DNA of 64,000 nt from Peribacillus muralis. Lineage in GTDB: Bacteria; Bacillota; Bacilli; Bacillales; DSM-1321. Position 1 is the first letter of the stretch, and each line of letters starts with the position of its first letter. The notes under the pieces were generated by a model. It was given only the letters and a program-made list of their open reading frames with translations, was not told the origin of the DNA and searched no databases. This document shows, piece by piece, positions 1 to 7,987 of this stretch. The translations under genes and the position numbers were made by a program. The stretch covers positions 3,525,051-3,589,050 of the forward strand of contig NZ_CP017080.1 of assembly GCF_001645685.2 (NCBI RefSeq), read 5' to 3'.

Positions 1-319
1 GGTTCATGAACTTGGTCATCAGTACAAAGTATAGGAAGAATACGATTCCCGTCAAAAAGCCCTCTGCCGAAAACCACAGATCATCTGCGCCTTCATAAAA
101 CTTGAAAATTGGATGAATCAAGATCCGATTCAAGCTTCCGATAATCAGGAGATCAGCTAAATATGCCCAAAATCTCATCCAAAACCCAGCAAAACAAACA
201 GCCTTCAGTTCCTTATCACCGTTAACCTGCGCTGGTGGCATATCCAACTGCATGGGATCTTCCAGTAGATCCGGTGAAGCGAATTCGATTGGTTCATTGT
301 TTTCATTTCTTTCCGTCAT
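1..319 (-). CDS. yteJ: YteJ-like RDD-family membrane protein (partial, N-terminal part)
   Basis: The reading frame is open from the ATG at 319 to the window edge, giving 106 codons. The first 40 residues are acidic and polar. A hydrophobic segment then begins near residue 43, with the R49...D56 spacing that gives the RDD family its name (MRFWAYLADLL), and a second hydrophobic segment follows at about 88-101. RDD proteins are small integral membrane proteins, mostly of unknown function. The ATG lies 12 bases past the sppA stop with a G-rich site upstream, so the two are probably cotranscribed, as sppA-yteJ are in B. subtilis. The C-terminus lies outside the window. Confidence 0.8.
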   Translation of the reverse strand, partial: MTERNENNEPIEFASPDLLEDPMQLDMPPAQVNGDKELKAVCFAGFWMRFWAYLADLLIIGSLNRILIHPIFKFYEGADDLWFSAEGFLTGIVFFLYFVLMTKFMN

Positions 320-331
320 CCTTCAGCCCCC

Positions 332-1333
332 CTATTCCGCATACAAATACATTAAGCGTGGAGAATTTGAAGAGGAAAGGATTTTTGTCAAGACTGCCGT
401 TTCCACATCATTTCCCAACATTTTTTGCGCTCCCATACTGAATAAGGAACCAAAGCCTGCTTCATCCGTATAACGGATGACTTGAGCATCTTTTTGACCT
501 ATATCCTTTTTCATGGCGGCAATGACATCATCCAAATGGCCAAAATCATCAATCAAATGGTTTTCCTTCGCCTGACGCCCATCATAAATGCGGCCATCGG
601 CGATCTTCCTTACTTCCTGCTCCGTCATACCGCGGCCGTCTGCAATGACCTTCACGAATTGATCATAAGAGTTATTAATCATATTTTGCAATATATCTCG
701 TTCCTCACCCGTCATTTCCCGGGTCGGACTCATGATGTCCTTGTGCGGTCCGCTTTTGATTGTCTCGAACTCGACGCCATATTTCTTGGCAAGCTTTTCA
801 TAATTATACCCGTGCATGATGACGCCGAGGGAGCCCGTCATCGTTTCCGGGCTTGCATAAATCTTATTGGCCGGTGCGGAAATATAATATCCACCCGACG
901 CGGCCATTGACCCCATCGAAACATAGACAGGTTTTTTGACCTTTTTAATATCAAGGATCTTGTCATGGATTTCTGCACTTTCGACGACACCGCCGCCAGG
1001 TGAATTCACCCGGAGGATAATTCCCTTGATATCATCATTTTCTTCCGCCATCTTCAGCTTATCCATGAAGGCGCGGTGATTATAGGTTGCCGAACTTAGT
1101 AATGATGCTTCTCCCGTATCCTGAATCGTTCCCTCTACATCAAATACGGCAATGACATTCGTGTAGTCCTCGCCTTCAATGACGTCTTCGTAAAACTCGC
1201 TATCGGAAGCGAATAATTCATCAATCACGCTTTCCGTATCAGCTGTAAAAAAAGTTGTCGCCGTCCCTACCAGAATAGAGACAAAAAATAAAACGGCTGC
1301 GATTCCAAGTGCGGCCCAACGCTTTCCATTCAT
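332..1333 (-). CDS. sppA: Signal peptide peptidase SppA
   Basis: A membrane-anchored serine protease of 333 aa that degrades signal peptides released by signal peptidase. It has one N-terminal membrane segment at about 7-29. The protease core follows with the SPGGG motif (111-115), the nucleophile serine in MAASGG (S146) and the general-base lysine in SGPHKD (K198). These correspond to the Ser/Lys dyad of B. subtilis SppA. Length matches the short Gram-positive family. The ATG has a GGGGGA site upstream. It lies upstream of yteJ, as in B. subtilis, where SppA has also been linked to resistance to some antimicrobial peptides. Confidence 0.95.
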   Translation of the reverse strand: MNGKRWAALGIAAVLFFVSILVGTATTFFTADTESVIDELFASDSEFYEDVIEGEDYTNVIAVFDVEGTIQDTGEASLLSSATYNHRAFMDKLKMAEENDDIKGIILRVNSPGGGVVESAEIHDKILDIKKVKKPVYVSMGSMAASGGYYISAPANKIYASPETMTGSLGVIMHGYNYEKLAKKYGVEFETIKSGPHKDIMSPTREMTGEERDILQNMINNSYDQFVKVIADGRGMTEQEVRKIADGRIYDGRQAKENHLIDDFGHLDDVIAAMKKDIGQKDAQVIRYTDEAGFGSLFSMGAQKMLGNDVETAVLTKILSSSNSPRLMYLYAE

Positions 1334-1637
1334 CTGTGTTCCCCCTTAACGATATGTATCCTTCTTACCATACGAACTGCATCCAAAAATGTTTCATCCC
1401 ATGATAAACTTAGATATTTAAAATTGTAGCAAATAATCCTCTAATTGGAAATGGGAGCCACCTATTACATGTTTTTTTCTTTAGGCATACAAAAAAAGTC
1501 CTTTCCTCCCACCCTTCTACTAATGGGAGCTTCATGGACTCTCCGTGAAAATTCATTATACTTCTCCTATGGAGAAAAGAATGGCTTCCTATCGCATCAG
1601 CCTTCCAGATGCTGACGCAAGTGCCGTAATAATTAAG
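1334..1637. other. Intergenic gap, nothing recognised
   Basis: The stretch between the sppA start and the terminator of the sugar-acid operon. I see no credible small ORF or RNA family. It presumably carries the sppA promoter, which I could not place with confidence. Confidence 0.5.
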
Positions 1638-1670
1638 AAAGCTGCCGGAATAAATTCCGGCAGCTTTCTC
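1638..1670 (-). terminator. Intrinsic terminator of the sugar-acid operon
   Basis: An 11-bp perfect stem (AAAGCTGCCGG / CCGGCAGCTTT) with an 8-base loop lies just past the pdxA2-like stop. On the minus strand it is followed by a T-rich stretch. Confidence 0.85.
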
Positions 1671-1673
1671 CTT

Positions 1674-2669
1674 TCATTCCTTTGGCGCTAATTCAATGGC
1701 TGAATGAATCGCCGCAAGCATGCTTTTCTCATCGGCAATGTTCTTCCCCGCTATATCGAATGCAGTGCCGTGATCGACGGAAGTTCTTATGATGCCGCCT
1801 TTCAGGCCGACGGTAATATTGACCCCTGCCTCGATCCCCATTACTTTGATCGGGGCATGTCCTTGATCGTGATAACAAGCAACGACCATATCAAAATCCC
1901 CGCGGCCTGCCCTGAAGAACAATGTATCAGCAGGAAGCGGCCCTGTTACATTGATTCCTTCTTTTTGTGCCCGTTCGATGCCAGGCATTAATTTTTCTTC
2001 CTCTTCACCATTCCCGAATAAACCATTTTCCCCTGCATGAGGATTTATTCCGCATACCGCGATGCTTGGATTATGGAATCCAGCCTTCGTCAGTGTTTCA
2101 TGTGCAAGTTTGATCACTTTGTACGTTCGCTCAGGATTAATGCTTTCGATGGCTTCAATCAGTCCCATATGTGTCGTCAAATGGATGACCTTCAGGTTGG
2201 GTGTAGTCAGCATCATTGAAAAGTCTTCCGTATCCGTAAGGTCAGCGAGAATCTCCGTATGTCCCGGATACATATGCCCCCCTTTATGGAGCGCCTCTTT
2301 ATTCAGCGGTGCAGTACAAATTGAATGGATTTTCTTCTCTTTCGCCAAGTCAATCGCCTTTGCCAAGTATTGAAATGCGCCGTCTCCCGCTACAGCCGAC
2401 ACCTCTCCGAACGGGAGGTCTGAAGGAATGATGTCTAAATCCAGAACATCTATCGAACCGAATTCATACTTTGCCTCAGAAGGATCTTTTATCGCATTCA
2501 CGATTCCGGTAAAGCCTACGATGGGCTTTACCTTCTCAATTATTTTGGCATCTCCGATCAACAGCGGCCTGCACTGTTGATATACCTCGGCATGCGTTAA
2601 TGCCTTAACGATAATTTCCGGGCCAATTCCAGCCGCATCTCCCATGGTAATTCCTATAATCGGTCTCAT
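1674..2669 (-). CDS. pdxA2: PdxA2-like 4-phospho-D-threonate / D-erythronate dehydrogenase
   Basis: A 331-aa member of the PdxA family. It starts with the N-terminal signature GITMGDAAGIGPE and carries the metal-binding histidines H167 (TTHMG), H211 (NPHAGE) and H267 (YHDQGH). PdxA itself acts on 4-phosphohydroxythreonine for vitamin B6. Bacilli make PLP by PdxST, and this copy sits directly after a DUF1537 kinase. That pairing marks the PdxA2 branch, which oxidises and decarboxylates 4-phospho-D-threonate or erythronate to dihydroxyacetone phosphate. The ATG immediately follows the kinase stop (TAAATG), so the two genes are translationally coupled. The exact sugar-acid isomer cannot be read from sequence. 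Confidence 0.88.
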   Translation of the reverse strand: MRPIIGITMGDAAGIGPEIIVKALTHAEVYQQCRPLLIGDAKIIEKVKPIVGFTGIVNAIKDPSEAKYEFGSIDVLDLDIIPSDLPFGEVSAVAGDGAFQYLAKAIDLAKEKKIHSICTAPLNKEALHKGGHMYPGHTEILADLTDTEDFSMMLTTPNLKVIHLTTHMGLIEAIESINPERTYKVIKLAHETLTKAGFHNPSIAVCGINPHAGENGLFGNGEEEEKLMPGIERAQKEGINVTGPLPADTLFFRAGRGDFDMVVACYHDQGHAPIKVMGIEAGVNITVGLKGGIIRTSVDHGTAFDIAGKNIADEKSMLAAIHSAIELAPKE

Positions 2670-3962
2670 TTAAGCATATTCTCCCTTCAACTTTTTCATG
2701 GCATGTATAAATACGTCCTCTGAACCGAATCCGCCCGCTTTCGTGACGACATATATAGCGTCATTACCCAGGAACTTGGATATAGGGACTCCTATTTCCA
2801 ATTCGTCCAGCAATTCGAATCCTTTTACATCCCATAAATTGCATATTTGCTTGGCAGTATCGCCGCCAGTCATGGTTACACCTTTAAAATATTGTTTCTC
2901 TAATAGGACGGAACATACTGTGCCCATCGCTTTCACAATCTCGTTGCTGATTTGGGTATGCGTAAGGCCCCTGGATTTTCCAGTGTCCCAAGCCTTTTCG
3001 ATATCAGCTTTCTCAGCAGTCGAATAGATGACGACATCTTTCCCGATTGCAGCCTTTTCGATGGCCTCCTGATAAACCCGTCGAATCTCCTCCGTTCTTT
3101 CCTTGTCATCGGCTATGGCTTTATAGGATTCGAAGGGTATTGCATGTACCTCGGTTTGTTCTAACAGTTTTTTCAATTGCAGCCGTGAATTCTTATTTAC
3201 ACTTCCAATCACAGTGAGCACCGGGGAAGTTGCATGAGGGATCGTGAACTGGTATTCCCTGGCTGGAATAGAATAATAGTCTGGGAGGTAATTGGCGATC
3301 CCCGCTGAACCCGCCCACGTTAGTTCAAGCTCGATATCTTTTGTATACTCCAATATTTCCTTCAAATGCTGCTCTGTGGAAGAATCGATGATGATATACG
3401 GAATCGAATCTTCCGCAAACCTTGATAGCTTCCTTTTCACATGTTCTTTGCCTTTATCCAGGTCCCCAACGGTGATTGTACCTATCGGGCGGGCCGTCTG
3501 TGTAGCGATAAGCTCTGGCAAATACGATTGGGTCACCGGGGTTTTCGGATCCTTGGAAATCTCCGTTTCCCCAAGAGGTATTCCATTTAAATAGTGAACA
3601 GAATCAAGAATCGATCTGCCGTTTTTAGGATACCCCGGAGCGATCATGACCAAATTCGGCTTAACGGCGTCATATAGGGCGTCAATTTCTGCACCGATAT
3701 TGCCGCGCATGGTCGAGTCCAGCTTTTTATATATCGTCGAAAAGCCGGACCGCTTTAAAAAATCTGCCGCTACCTTGACTTTATCGTAAGCGTCTTGCTT
3801 TTCTAGTGAACGGCTGTCTGTATCGAATACGACAGCGTCATAATCCTGTACACGTTTTTCATCCATTCCAAAAAGAACGGTCGTCTTAAGTCCATGACGT
3901 GCCAATTGAACTCCGCTATCATTGGCGCCCGTCAAATCATCTGCGATGATCGCTAATTTCAT
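2670..3962 (-). CDS. dtnK: Four-carbon acid sugar kinase (DUF1537; D-threonate/D-erythronate kinase-like)
   Basis: A 430-aa ATP-dependent kinase of the DUF1537 family (SBD_N plus NBD_C). The N-terminal substrate domain opens with IADDLTGANDSG. The C-terminal nucleotide-binding domain shows GGDTA at 366-370 and TKAGGFG at 407-413. It should phosphorylate the 4-hydroxyl of a C4 sugar acid and hand the product to the coupled PdxA2-like dehydrogenase. The start has an AGAGGGG site with 7-base spacing. The permease gene ends 12 bases upstream. The symbol dtnK is by pathway analogy, and D-erythronate or L-threonate could equally be the substrate. Confidence 0.85.
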   Translation of the reverse strand: MKLAIIADDLTGANDSGVQLARHGLKTTVLFGMDEKRVQDYDAVVFDTDSRSLEKQDAYDKVKVAADFLKRSGFSTIYKKLDSTMRGNIGAEIDALYDAVKPNLVMIAPGYPKNGRSILDSVHYLNGIPLGETEISKDPKTPVTQSYLPELIATQTARPIGTITVGDLDKGKEHVKRKLSRFAEDSIPYIIIDSSTEQHLKEILEYTKDIELELTWAGSAGIANYLPDYYSIPAREYQFTIPHATSPVLTVIGSVNKNSRLQLKKLLEQTEVHAIPFESYKAIADDKERTEEIRRVYQEAIEKAAIGKDVVIYSTAEKADIEKAWDTGKSRGLTHTQISNEIVKAMGTVCSVLLEKQYFKGVTMTGGDTAKQICNLWDVKGFELLDELEIGVPISKFLGNDAIYVVTKAGGFGSEDVFIHAMKKLKGEYA

Positions 3963-3974
3963 AGTTAATCCCCT

Positions 3975-4949
3975 CTACTCATTGTATTTCGCCACTCCAC
4001 CCTTTTTATCCAAATGCTTGGATAGGAAGCCGATGAAGATCGGGAGAAGGATGGCTGTCGTAACGACACTCGCTGCAATTTGTACGGTCGCAAGCTCGGC
4101 ATGGACACCAAATGAGGCATTGGCTGCCACGATGGCAACAGGAGTACCGACCGCGTTACCCGCTGTAGAACCTTCGGAAGCACCGACAATCGGATTCCAT
4201 CCTATCCATTTGAAGATTAGATATCCGCCTCCACCCGTTAGCACGACGGTGATCACACCAAGTAATACGCCACTTAATCCCCCTTGGATGATCGCTGTGA
4301 AATTAATCCCCATCCCTAACGAGAAAGCAAAGAATGGTACAAGTTTATCACTGCCCTTAGAAAGGAAATCCTTCATCTCGGAATCTAAATTACCCAATAC
4401 CACCCCGACTATAAGCGGAAGCAATACGGCTATGAATGAGGTTGGAGAGAACATTCCGTTTGCGAAGCCCATTGTCCCAAAAATGGACAGCGCTACCATT
4501 GTCAGGAACGGACCATCACTTAATGCTAGAAATGGATAGGCCGCTTTATCTTCTTCTTTCCCGTACTGACCGGCAAGTGCAATATAAAGTCCGCCATTCG
4601 AATTCGTCATCGCTGCAATGATGGCCAGTGGTGCCATTCCCAAAAACAATCCGTTGCTATCGGCCAGCCAAAACCCAAGAAGTCCGACCAATGCTCCCAA
4701 TACCCACTTATATGTTAAAAGTGTAACACCCTTTTTAACCGAAGTGCCTGCAGTGCGGAGATTGATTTGTGTTCCCGCAATCAAGAGAAATAAGGCGATT
4801 AAAGCACTGGAGCTGTTCACGAACAATGCTTCGGTGAAACCGCCAATCCTTAGTAAATCAGGAAATAATGTATTGATGGTAGCCGCCAACAATAGTGGAA
4901 CAACCATCATCCCGCCTGGGATTCGATCTAGCGTTGCTTTAATTCTCAT
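3975..4949 (-). CDS. kdgT: 2-keto-3-deoxygluconate permease family (KdgT-like) sugar-acid transporter
   Basis: A 324-aa polytopic membrane protein with about ten hydrophobic segments. It opens with the family signature IPGGMMVVPLLLAATINTLFP. KdgT proteins are proton-coupled importers of keto-deoxy sugar acids. As the first gene of an operon with a C4-acid kinase and dehydrogenase, this one probably imports D-threonate, D-erythronate or a similar acid rather than KDG. No KDG kinase or aldolase is present nearby. The start has AAAGGGG with 9-base spacing. A sigma-A-like promoter and a cre site lie just upstream. Confidence 0.88.
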   Translation of the reverse strand: MRIKATLDRIPGGMMVVPLLLAATINTLFPDLLRIGGFTEALFVNSSSALIALFLLIAGTQINLRTAGTSVKKGVTLLTYKWVLGALVGLLGFWLADSNGLFLGMAPLAIIAAMTNSNGGLYIALAGQYGKEEDKAAYPFLALSDGPFLTMVALSIFGTMGFANGMFSPTSFIAVLLPLIVGVVLGNLDSEMKDFLSKGSDKLVPFFAFSLGMGINFTAIIQGGLSGVLLGVITVVLTGGGGYLIFKWIGWNPIVGASEGSTAGNAVGTPVAIVAANASFGVHAELATVQIAASVVTTAILLPIFIGFLSKHLDKKGGVAKYNE

Positions 4950-4973
4950 AATAAAAACCCCTTTGCTTTATTT

Positions 4974-4989
4974 ATTAAAGCGCTTTCAA
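4974..4989 (-). promoter_or_regulatory. Candidate CcpA-binding cre site
   Basis: The near-palindrome ATTGAAAGCGCTTTAA fits the cre consensus WTGNAANCGNWNNCA with one mismatch on either strand. It overlaps the expected transcription start of the kdgT operon promoter, a position typical of CcpA repression. ccpA itself is at 40.5-41.5 kb of this window. Confidence 0.7.
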
Positions 4990-4994
4990 TGTTT

Positions 4995-5023
4995 ATATTA
5001 AAATATTGTGTTAATAAAAGCAA
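4995..5023 (-). promoter_or_regulatory. Sigma-A-type promoter of the kdgT-dtnK-pdxA2 operon
   Basis: The -35 TTGCTT (5018-5023) and -10 TAATAT (4995-5000) are separated by 17 bases. Transcription would start near 4988. There is no -24/-12 sigma-54 element in the gap. Confidence 0.6.
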
Positions 5024-5080
5024 CACCTTTTATATTTAATAACAATAAAATAGTTAAATAGTTTAAAAATGCAACACATC
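5010..5080 (-). repeat. Pair of 20-bp direct repeats, candidate operator of the adjacent regulator
   Basis: The 20-bp segments 5061-5080 and 5010-5029 match at 15 of 20 positions around the shared core GTGTTGC. They are offset by 51 bp, about five helical turns. The proximal copy overlaps the -35 box of the kdgT promoter. The spacing suggests two sites for one regulator on the same face of DNA. Confidence 0.5.
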
Positions 5081-5084
5081 AAAT

Positions 5085-5119
5085 AAAAAAAACAAACTTA
5101 AAGTCATTCTTTAAGTTTG
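5085..5119 (-). terminator. Intrinsic terminator of the PrpR-like regulator gene
   Basis: An 11-bp perfect stem (CAAACTTAAAG / CTTTAAGTTTG, 5093-5119) overlaps the stop codon. On the minus strand it is followed by eight T's. It separates the regulator from the kdgT operon. Confidence 0.85.
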
Positions 5120-6774
5120 CGCCATAATGTTGCCCGGTTAATGCCCAATCGCTCAGCCGTTTTCGTTTGATTATAGTCTTCTTCCTTAAGGGTCCGCTGA
5201 ATGATGTATTTCTCCATCTGTTTCAGTGTCGCTTTTTGCGATACGAGGATATCAGTTGAAAGACCATCATCTTCCAACACTTTTTCAATGGTTTCTTTTT
5301 GAATCACATACTCTTTTTCATTCAAGGCTATTTGCTTTATAAACCGTTTCAAGTCGTCAATATTATTCGGATACGAGTAATCTTCCAAAAGGGCCAAAGC
5401 CTCACTTTTTATATTCATTGCCGTCGTTCCATACGTTTGATGATAATGGGATAAGAAAAATTTCGTCAATTTTTCGATATCCTCCTTACGGTGTGATAAA
5501 TCCGGCAGATGAATCGTGTTTATTTCCAGACTTGCAGCAATCGCTTCGCTAATTTGTTCATTTGACCCGATAAATATCGATACCCCATTTTTGCAACAAG
5601 TGTACAAAAATTCATTTAATGGGGCAAACTCCTTTATGCAATCGATATTCTTCAGGAAAACGGTTCGAATGTTATCTAACAGCAGCTCTTTAAGTGCACT
5701 TTCTTTGAATTCCTCGAAATCAATGGTACATAGCATCCCATTATTCGCTAGTTCATTATGTATATAATTGACAAGAAACTCTTTACCCGTCCCACGACTT
5801 CCTTTTAAATGGATGATTTCATGGTTCTTGTAGAGAGAGGCCACAGTATTTACAAAAGCTGCGTCCATGGCAATCGGCTCCGGGAAAGAAGCTGCCTTGC
5901 TCTTCACCCCTTTCAAATCCAAGCGTTTCACGGAACTGGCCGTTAAAATATACATCCTATACGATGCTTTCAAGCCATCATGCCAAAAACCTTCTACATC
6001 TACACTCTTTCCGTCCAGGGAGAAATGGGCATGAAGAACCTGCTTATTTTCGGTAAGTTCCGTATTCAAGCTCTGGTATTGGACAGCATTAAACGGATTA
6101 GCATCAAAATCGGTTAAACGCTCATAGACCACTTGATTTTCCTCATTAAAAATGACGATATTTTGGACTTCTTTGACCAAGAGCCTTTCAAGCATCCCAT
6201 TCATATCATTTTTGTAATGAAGGAAGGAAATCATCTGTTTCGCATCATTAACGGCCCTTAAGATCGATTCCCGCCCCGATTGAATCAGGAAACCCTTCAT
6301 GCCGTAAGAAATGGTCGCATTTATGGTAATTACATCACCAACGATTTGTTTATACCCCTCGTTTTTCAGCGTTAATATGAGAGGCGCCACTTCTTCAGAC
6401 TCACGAACTGTATATACCTGTAAGGGGAGCTCCAGTAAATCGATAATGGACTGGGCACCTGAAGTTATATTTGAAAATCCAACTATGGCGGTTTTATCCT
6501 TCAGCTCACTGGCAAGCGTCAAGGAACGAATCATGTCATATCCTGAAAGGTGCATGTCGATAACCGGGATCTGGACGGATTTCTTAATGAGCTTGGCTGT
6601 ACCGCCCCTGCTGATAATGGCATCCGCTCCGTTTTTCTCCTCCAATTTCGCAAGTTCCACACCTTTTTCCAAGTCGCCCACCGAATAGCCGATTTCCATA
6701 TCAGGATACAAAGGCAGACACGCTTTTATAATGGGCAGCATCGATTCATATGGGGCAATGATATGCACTTTCAT
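5104..6774 (-). CDS. PrpR-type regulator with degenerate AAA+ domain
   Basis: 556 aa. Residues 1-185 are a PrpR_N sensor domain (SRGGT near 57-61), about 200-285 a PAS-like region, 310-480 a shortened AAA+ domain and 516-556 a Fis-type helix-turn-helix. Walker A is intact (GSRGTGKE). The Walker B acidic pair is replaced (RTVFLKNID instead of GTLFLDEI), and the segment that normally carries GAFTGA is missing. It therefore probably cannot hydrolyse ATP as a sigma-54 activator does. It likely acts as a conventional effector-responsive regulator of the kdgT operon. A Met codon six bases upstream (6780) is possible, but the AGG site fits the ATG at 6774 better. Confidence 0.85.
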   Translation of the reverse strand: MKVHIIAPYESMLPIIKACLPLYPDMEIGYSVGDLEKGVELAKLEEKNGADAIISRGGTAKLIKKSVQIPVIDMHLSGYDMIRSLTLASELKDKTAIVGFSNITSGAQSIIDLLELPLQVYTVRESEEVAPLILTLKNEGYKQIVGDVITINATISYGMKGFLIQSGRESILRAVNDAKQMISFLHYKNDMNGMLERLLVKEVQNIVIFNEENQVVYERLTDFDANPFNAVQYQSLNTELTENKQVLHAHFSLDGKSVDVEGFWHDGLKASYRMYILTASSVKRLDLKGVKSKAASFPEPIAMDAAFVNTVASLYKNHEIIHLKGSRGTGKEFLVNYIHNELANNGMLCTIDFEEFKESALKELLLDNIRTVFLKNIDCIKEFAPLNEFLYTCCKNGVSIFIGSNEQISEAIAASLEINTIHLPDLSHRKEDIEKLTKFFLSHYHQTYGTTAMNIKSEALALLEDYSYPNNIDDLKRFIKQIALNEKEYVIQKETIEKVLEDDGLSTDILVSQKATLKQMEKYIIQRTLKEEDYNQTKTAERLGINRATLWRKLKE

Positions 6775-6780
6775 ATACAT

Positions 6781-7146
6781 AACCTACTTTCTTGAATATC
6801 CGTACTCTATTAATAAGCACCCATCATATCGAAGGGATTGAAGCCCCCTGTAAAATCGGGTGAATAGAGAATTATTATACCATTTTTCTCCTCCCACTTC
6901 TTTTATTCAAACTAACATTCATGCGGTCGTTACGGTTGAGCTCAATAATGAAGCACCGGATGTACGAGTAAATTACTGAAAAGTGCACCAACATACTAAA
7001 AAGTATCATTCCATGATAAACTACTATGTATAAGTGCAGCACACCATTCTCTAAACGGACGGACGAAGGCCCATATTGGCTTCCTCGCTTCCTTTATCGA
7101 GAGCTTAGAAAGCCCTTTCATTACTATTCATATTAGGGGGATCATT
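6781..7146. other. Intergenic gap with a possible forespore-type promoter
   Basis: The 366-base gap between the divergent regulator and NAD kinase genes contains no credible ORF. At 6969-6998 TAAATT and a perfect CATACTA, separated by 17 bases, resemble a sigma-F/sigma-G promoter for the NAD kinase gene. The -35 match is weak. Confidence 0.3.
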
Positions 7147-7947
7147 ATGAACACACGACGAAATATTTATTTTTTCCATGCTTCAAGTTCAGAAATGCAA
7201 AGCAAGGTCGAACGTCTTGCGGAGTTGGCGAACAAGCACGACTATGAGGTTGTCCAAGACTTCACAAAAGCTAACATTATCGTGAGCATCGGCGATGACG
7301 GGACGTTTTTACAGGCGGTACGTAAAACCGGATTCAGGGACGATTGTTTGTATGCCGGCATTTCCACCACCGGAAATTTGAATATGTACTGCGATTTCCA
7401 TCTGGAAGATACTGAAAAGATGATTGATGCGATGACAAAAGAGCAAATCGAGGTTCGAAAATATCCAACCATCGAAATTCAATTGGACGAACAGCCTCCT
7501 TTTTATGCCCTCAATGAACTGAGCATCCGAACTTCGATTACAAAGACGTTCATCATGGATATTTATATCGACGACATCCATTTTGAAACCTTCCGCGGGG
7601 ATGGAATCATCATTGCGACCCCTACCGGGAGCACCGCTTACAATAAATCGGTGAATGGCGCAGTCGTGGATCCGCTCCTCCCTTGTTTTCAGGTGAGCGA
7701 GCTCGCTTCCATCAATAATAATACGTATCGGACCCTCGGGTCTTCCTTTATACTAAGCAGCGATAGAACCTTGACTGTTCAACTTGAACAAAACGGTCCA
7801 AGCTATCCGATCGTCGGACTTGATAATGAAGCATTGAGTATCAGCCATCTAGGAAGGGTAAAGGTCGGCTTAAGCGGCAAAGTCATCAAAACCGTTAAGC
7901 TAAAGGATAACTCTTTTTGGGAAAAGGTAAAAAGAACGTTTCTTTAA
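7147..7947 (+). CDS. ppnKB: NAD kinase (second, PpnKB/YtdI-type)
   Basis: Makes NADP from NAD and ATP (or polyphosphate) in the cytosol. The 266-aa protein has the catalytic GDDG motif at 49-52, the NE motif at 123-124 (ALNELS) and the glycine-rich PTGSTAY at 159-165. The length is typical. AGGGGG precedes the ATG. It occupies the place of B. subtilis ytdI (ppnKB) between sppA and ytcJ, so a second NAD kinase gene of the PpnKA type is expected elsewhere in the genome. Confidence 0.93.
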   Translation: MNTRRNIYFFHASSSEMQSKVERLAELANKHDYEVVQDFTKANIIVSIGDDGTFLQAVRKTGFRDDCLYAGISTTGNLNMYCDFHLEDTEKMIDAMTKEQIEVRKYPTIEIQLDEQPPFYALNELSIRTSITKTFIMDIYIDDIHFETFRGDGIIIATPTGSTAYNKSVNGAVVDPLLPCFQVSELASINNNTYRTLGSSFILSSDRTLTVQLEQNGPSYPIVGLDNEALSISHLGRVKVGLSGKVIKTVKLKDNSFWEKVKRTFL

Positions 7948-7955
7948 GAGTGTTT

Positions 7956-7987
7956 AAAAAAGGTACCAGATATCTGGTACCTTTTTA
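7956..7987. terminator. Bidirectional intrinsic terminator
   Basis: A perfect stem (AAAAAGGTACCAGA / TCTGGTACCTTTTT) lies between the convergent NAD kinase and TatD genes. T runs occur on both strands. Confidence 0.9.

Noticed and set aside
482..910. Plus-strand 142-aa frame opposite sppA
   Set aside because: It lies wholly inside the clearly real sppA gene on the other strand and has no binding site or family features.
4950..5103. Search for a sigma-54 -24/-12 promoter before kdgT
   Set aside because: Two TTGC elements exist, but neither has a GG at the required distance upstream.
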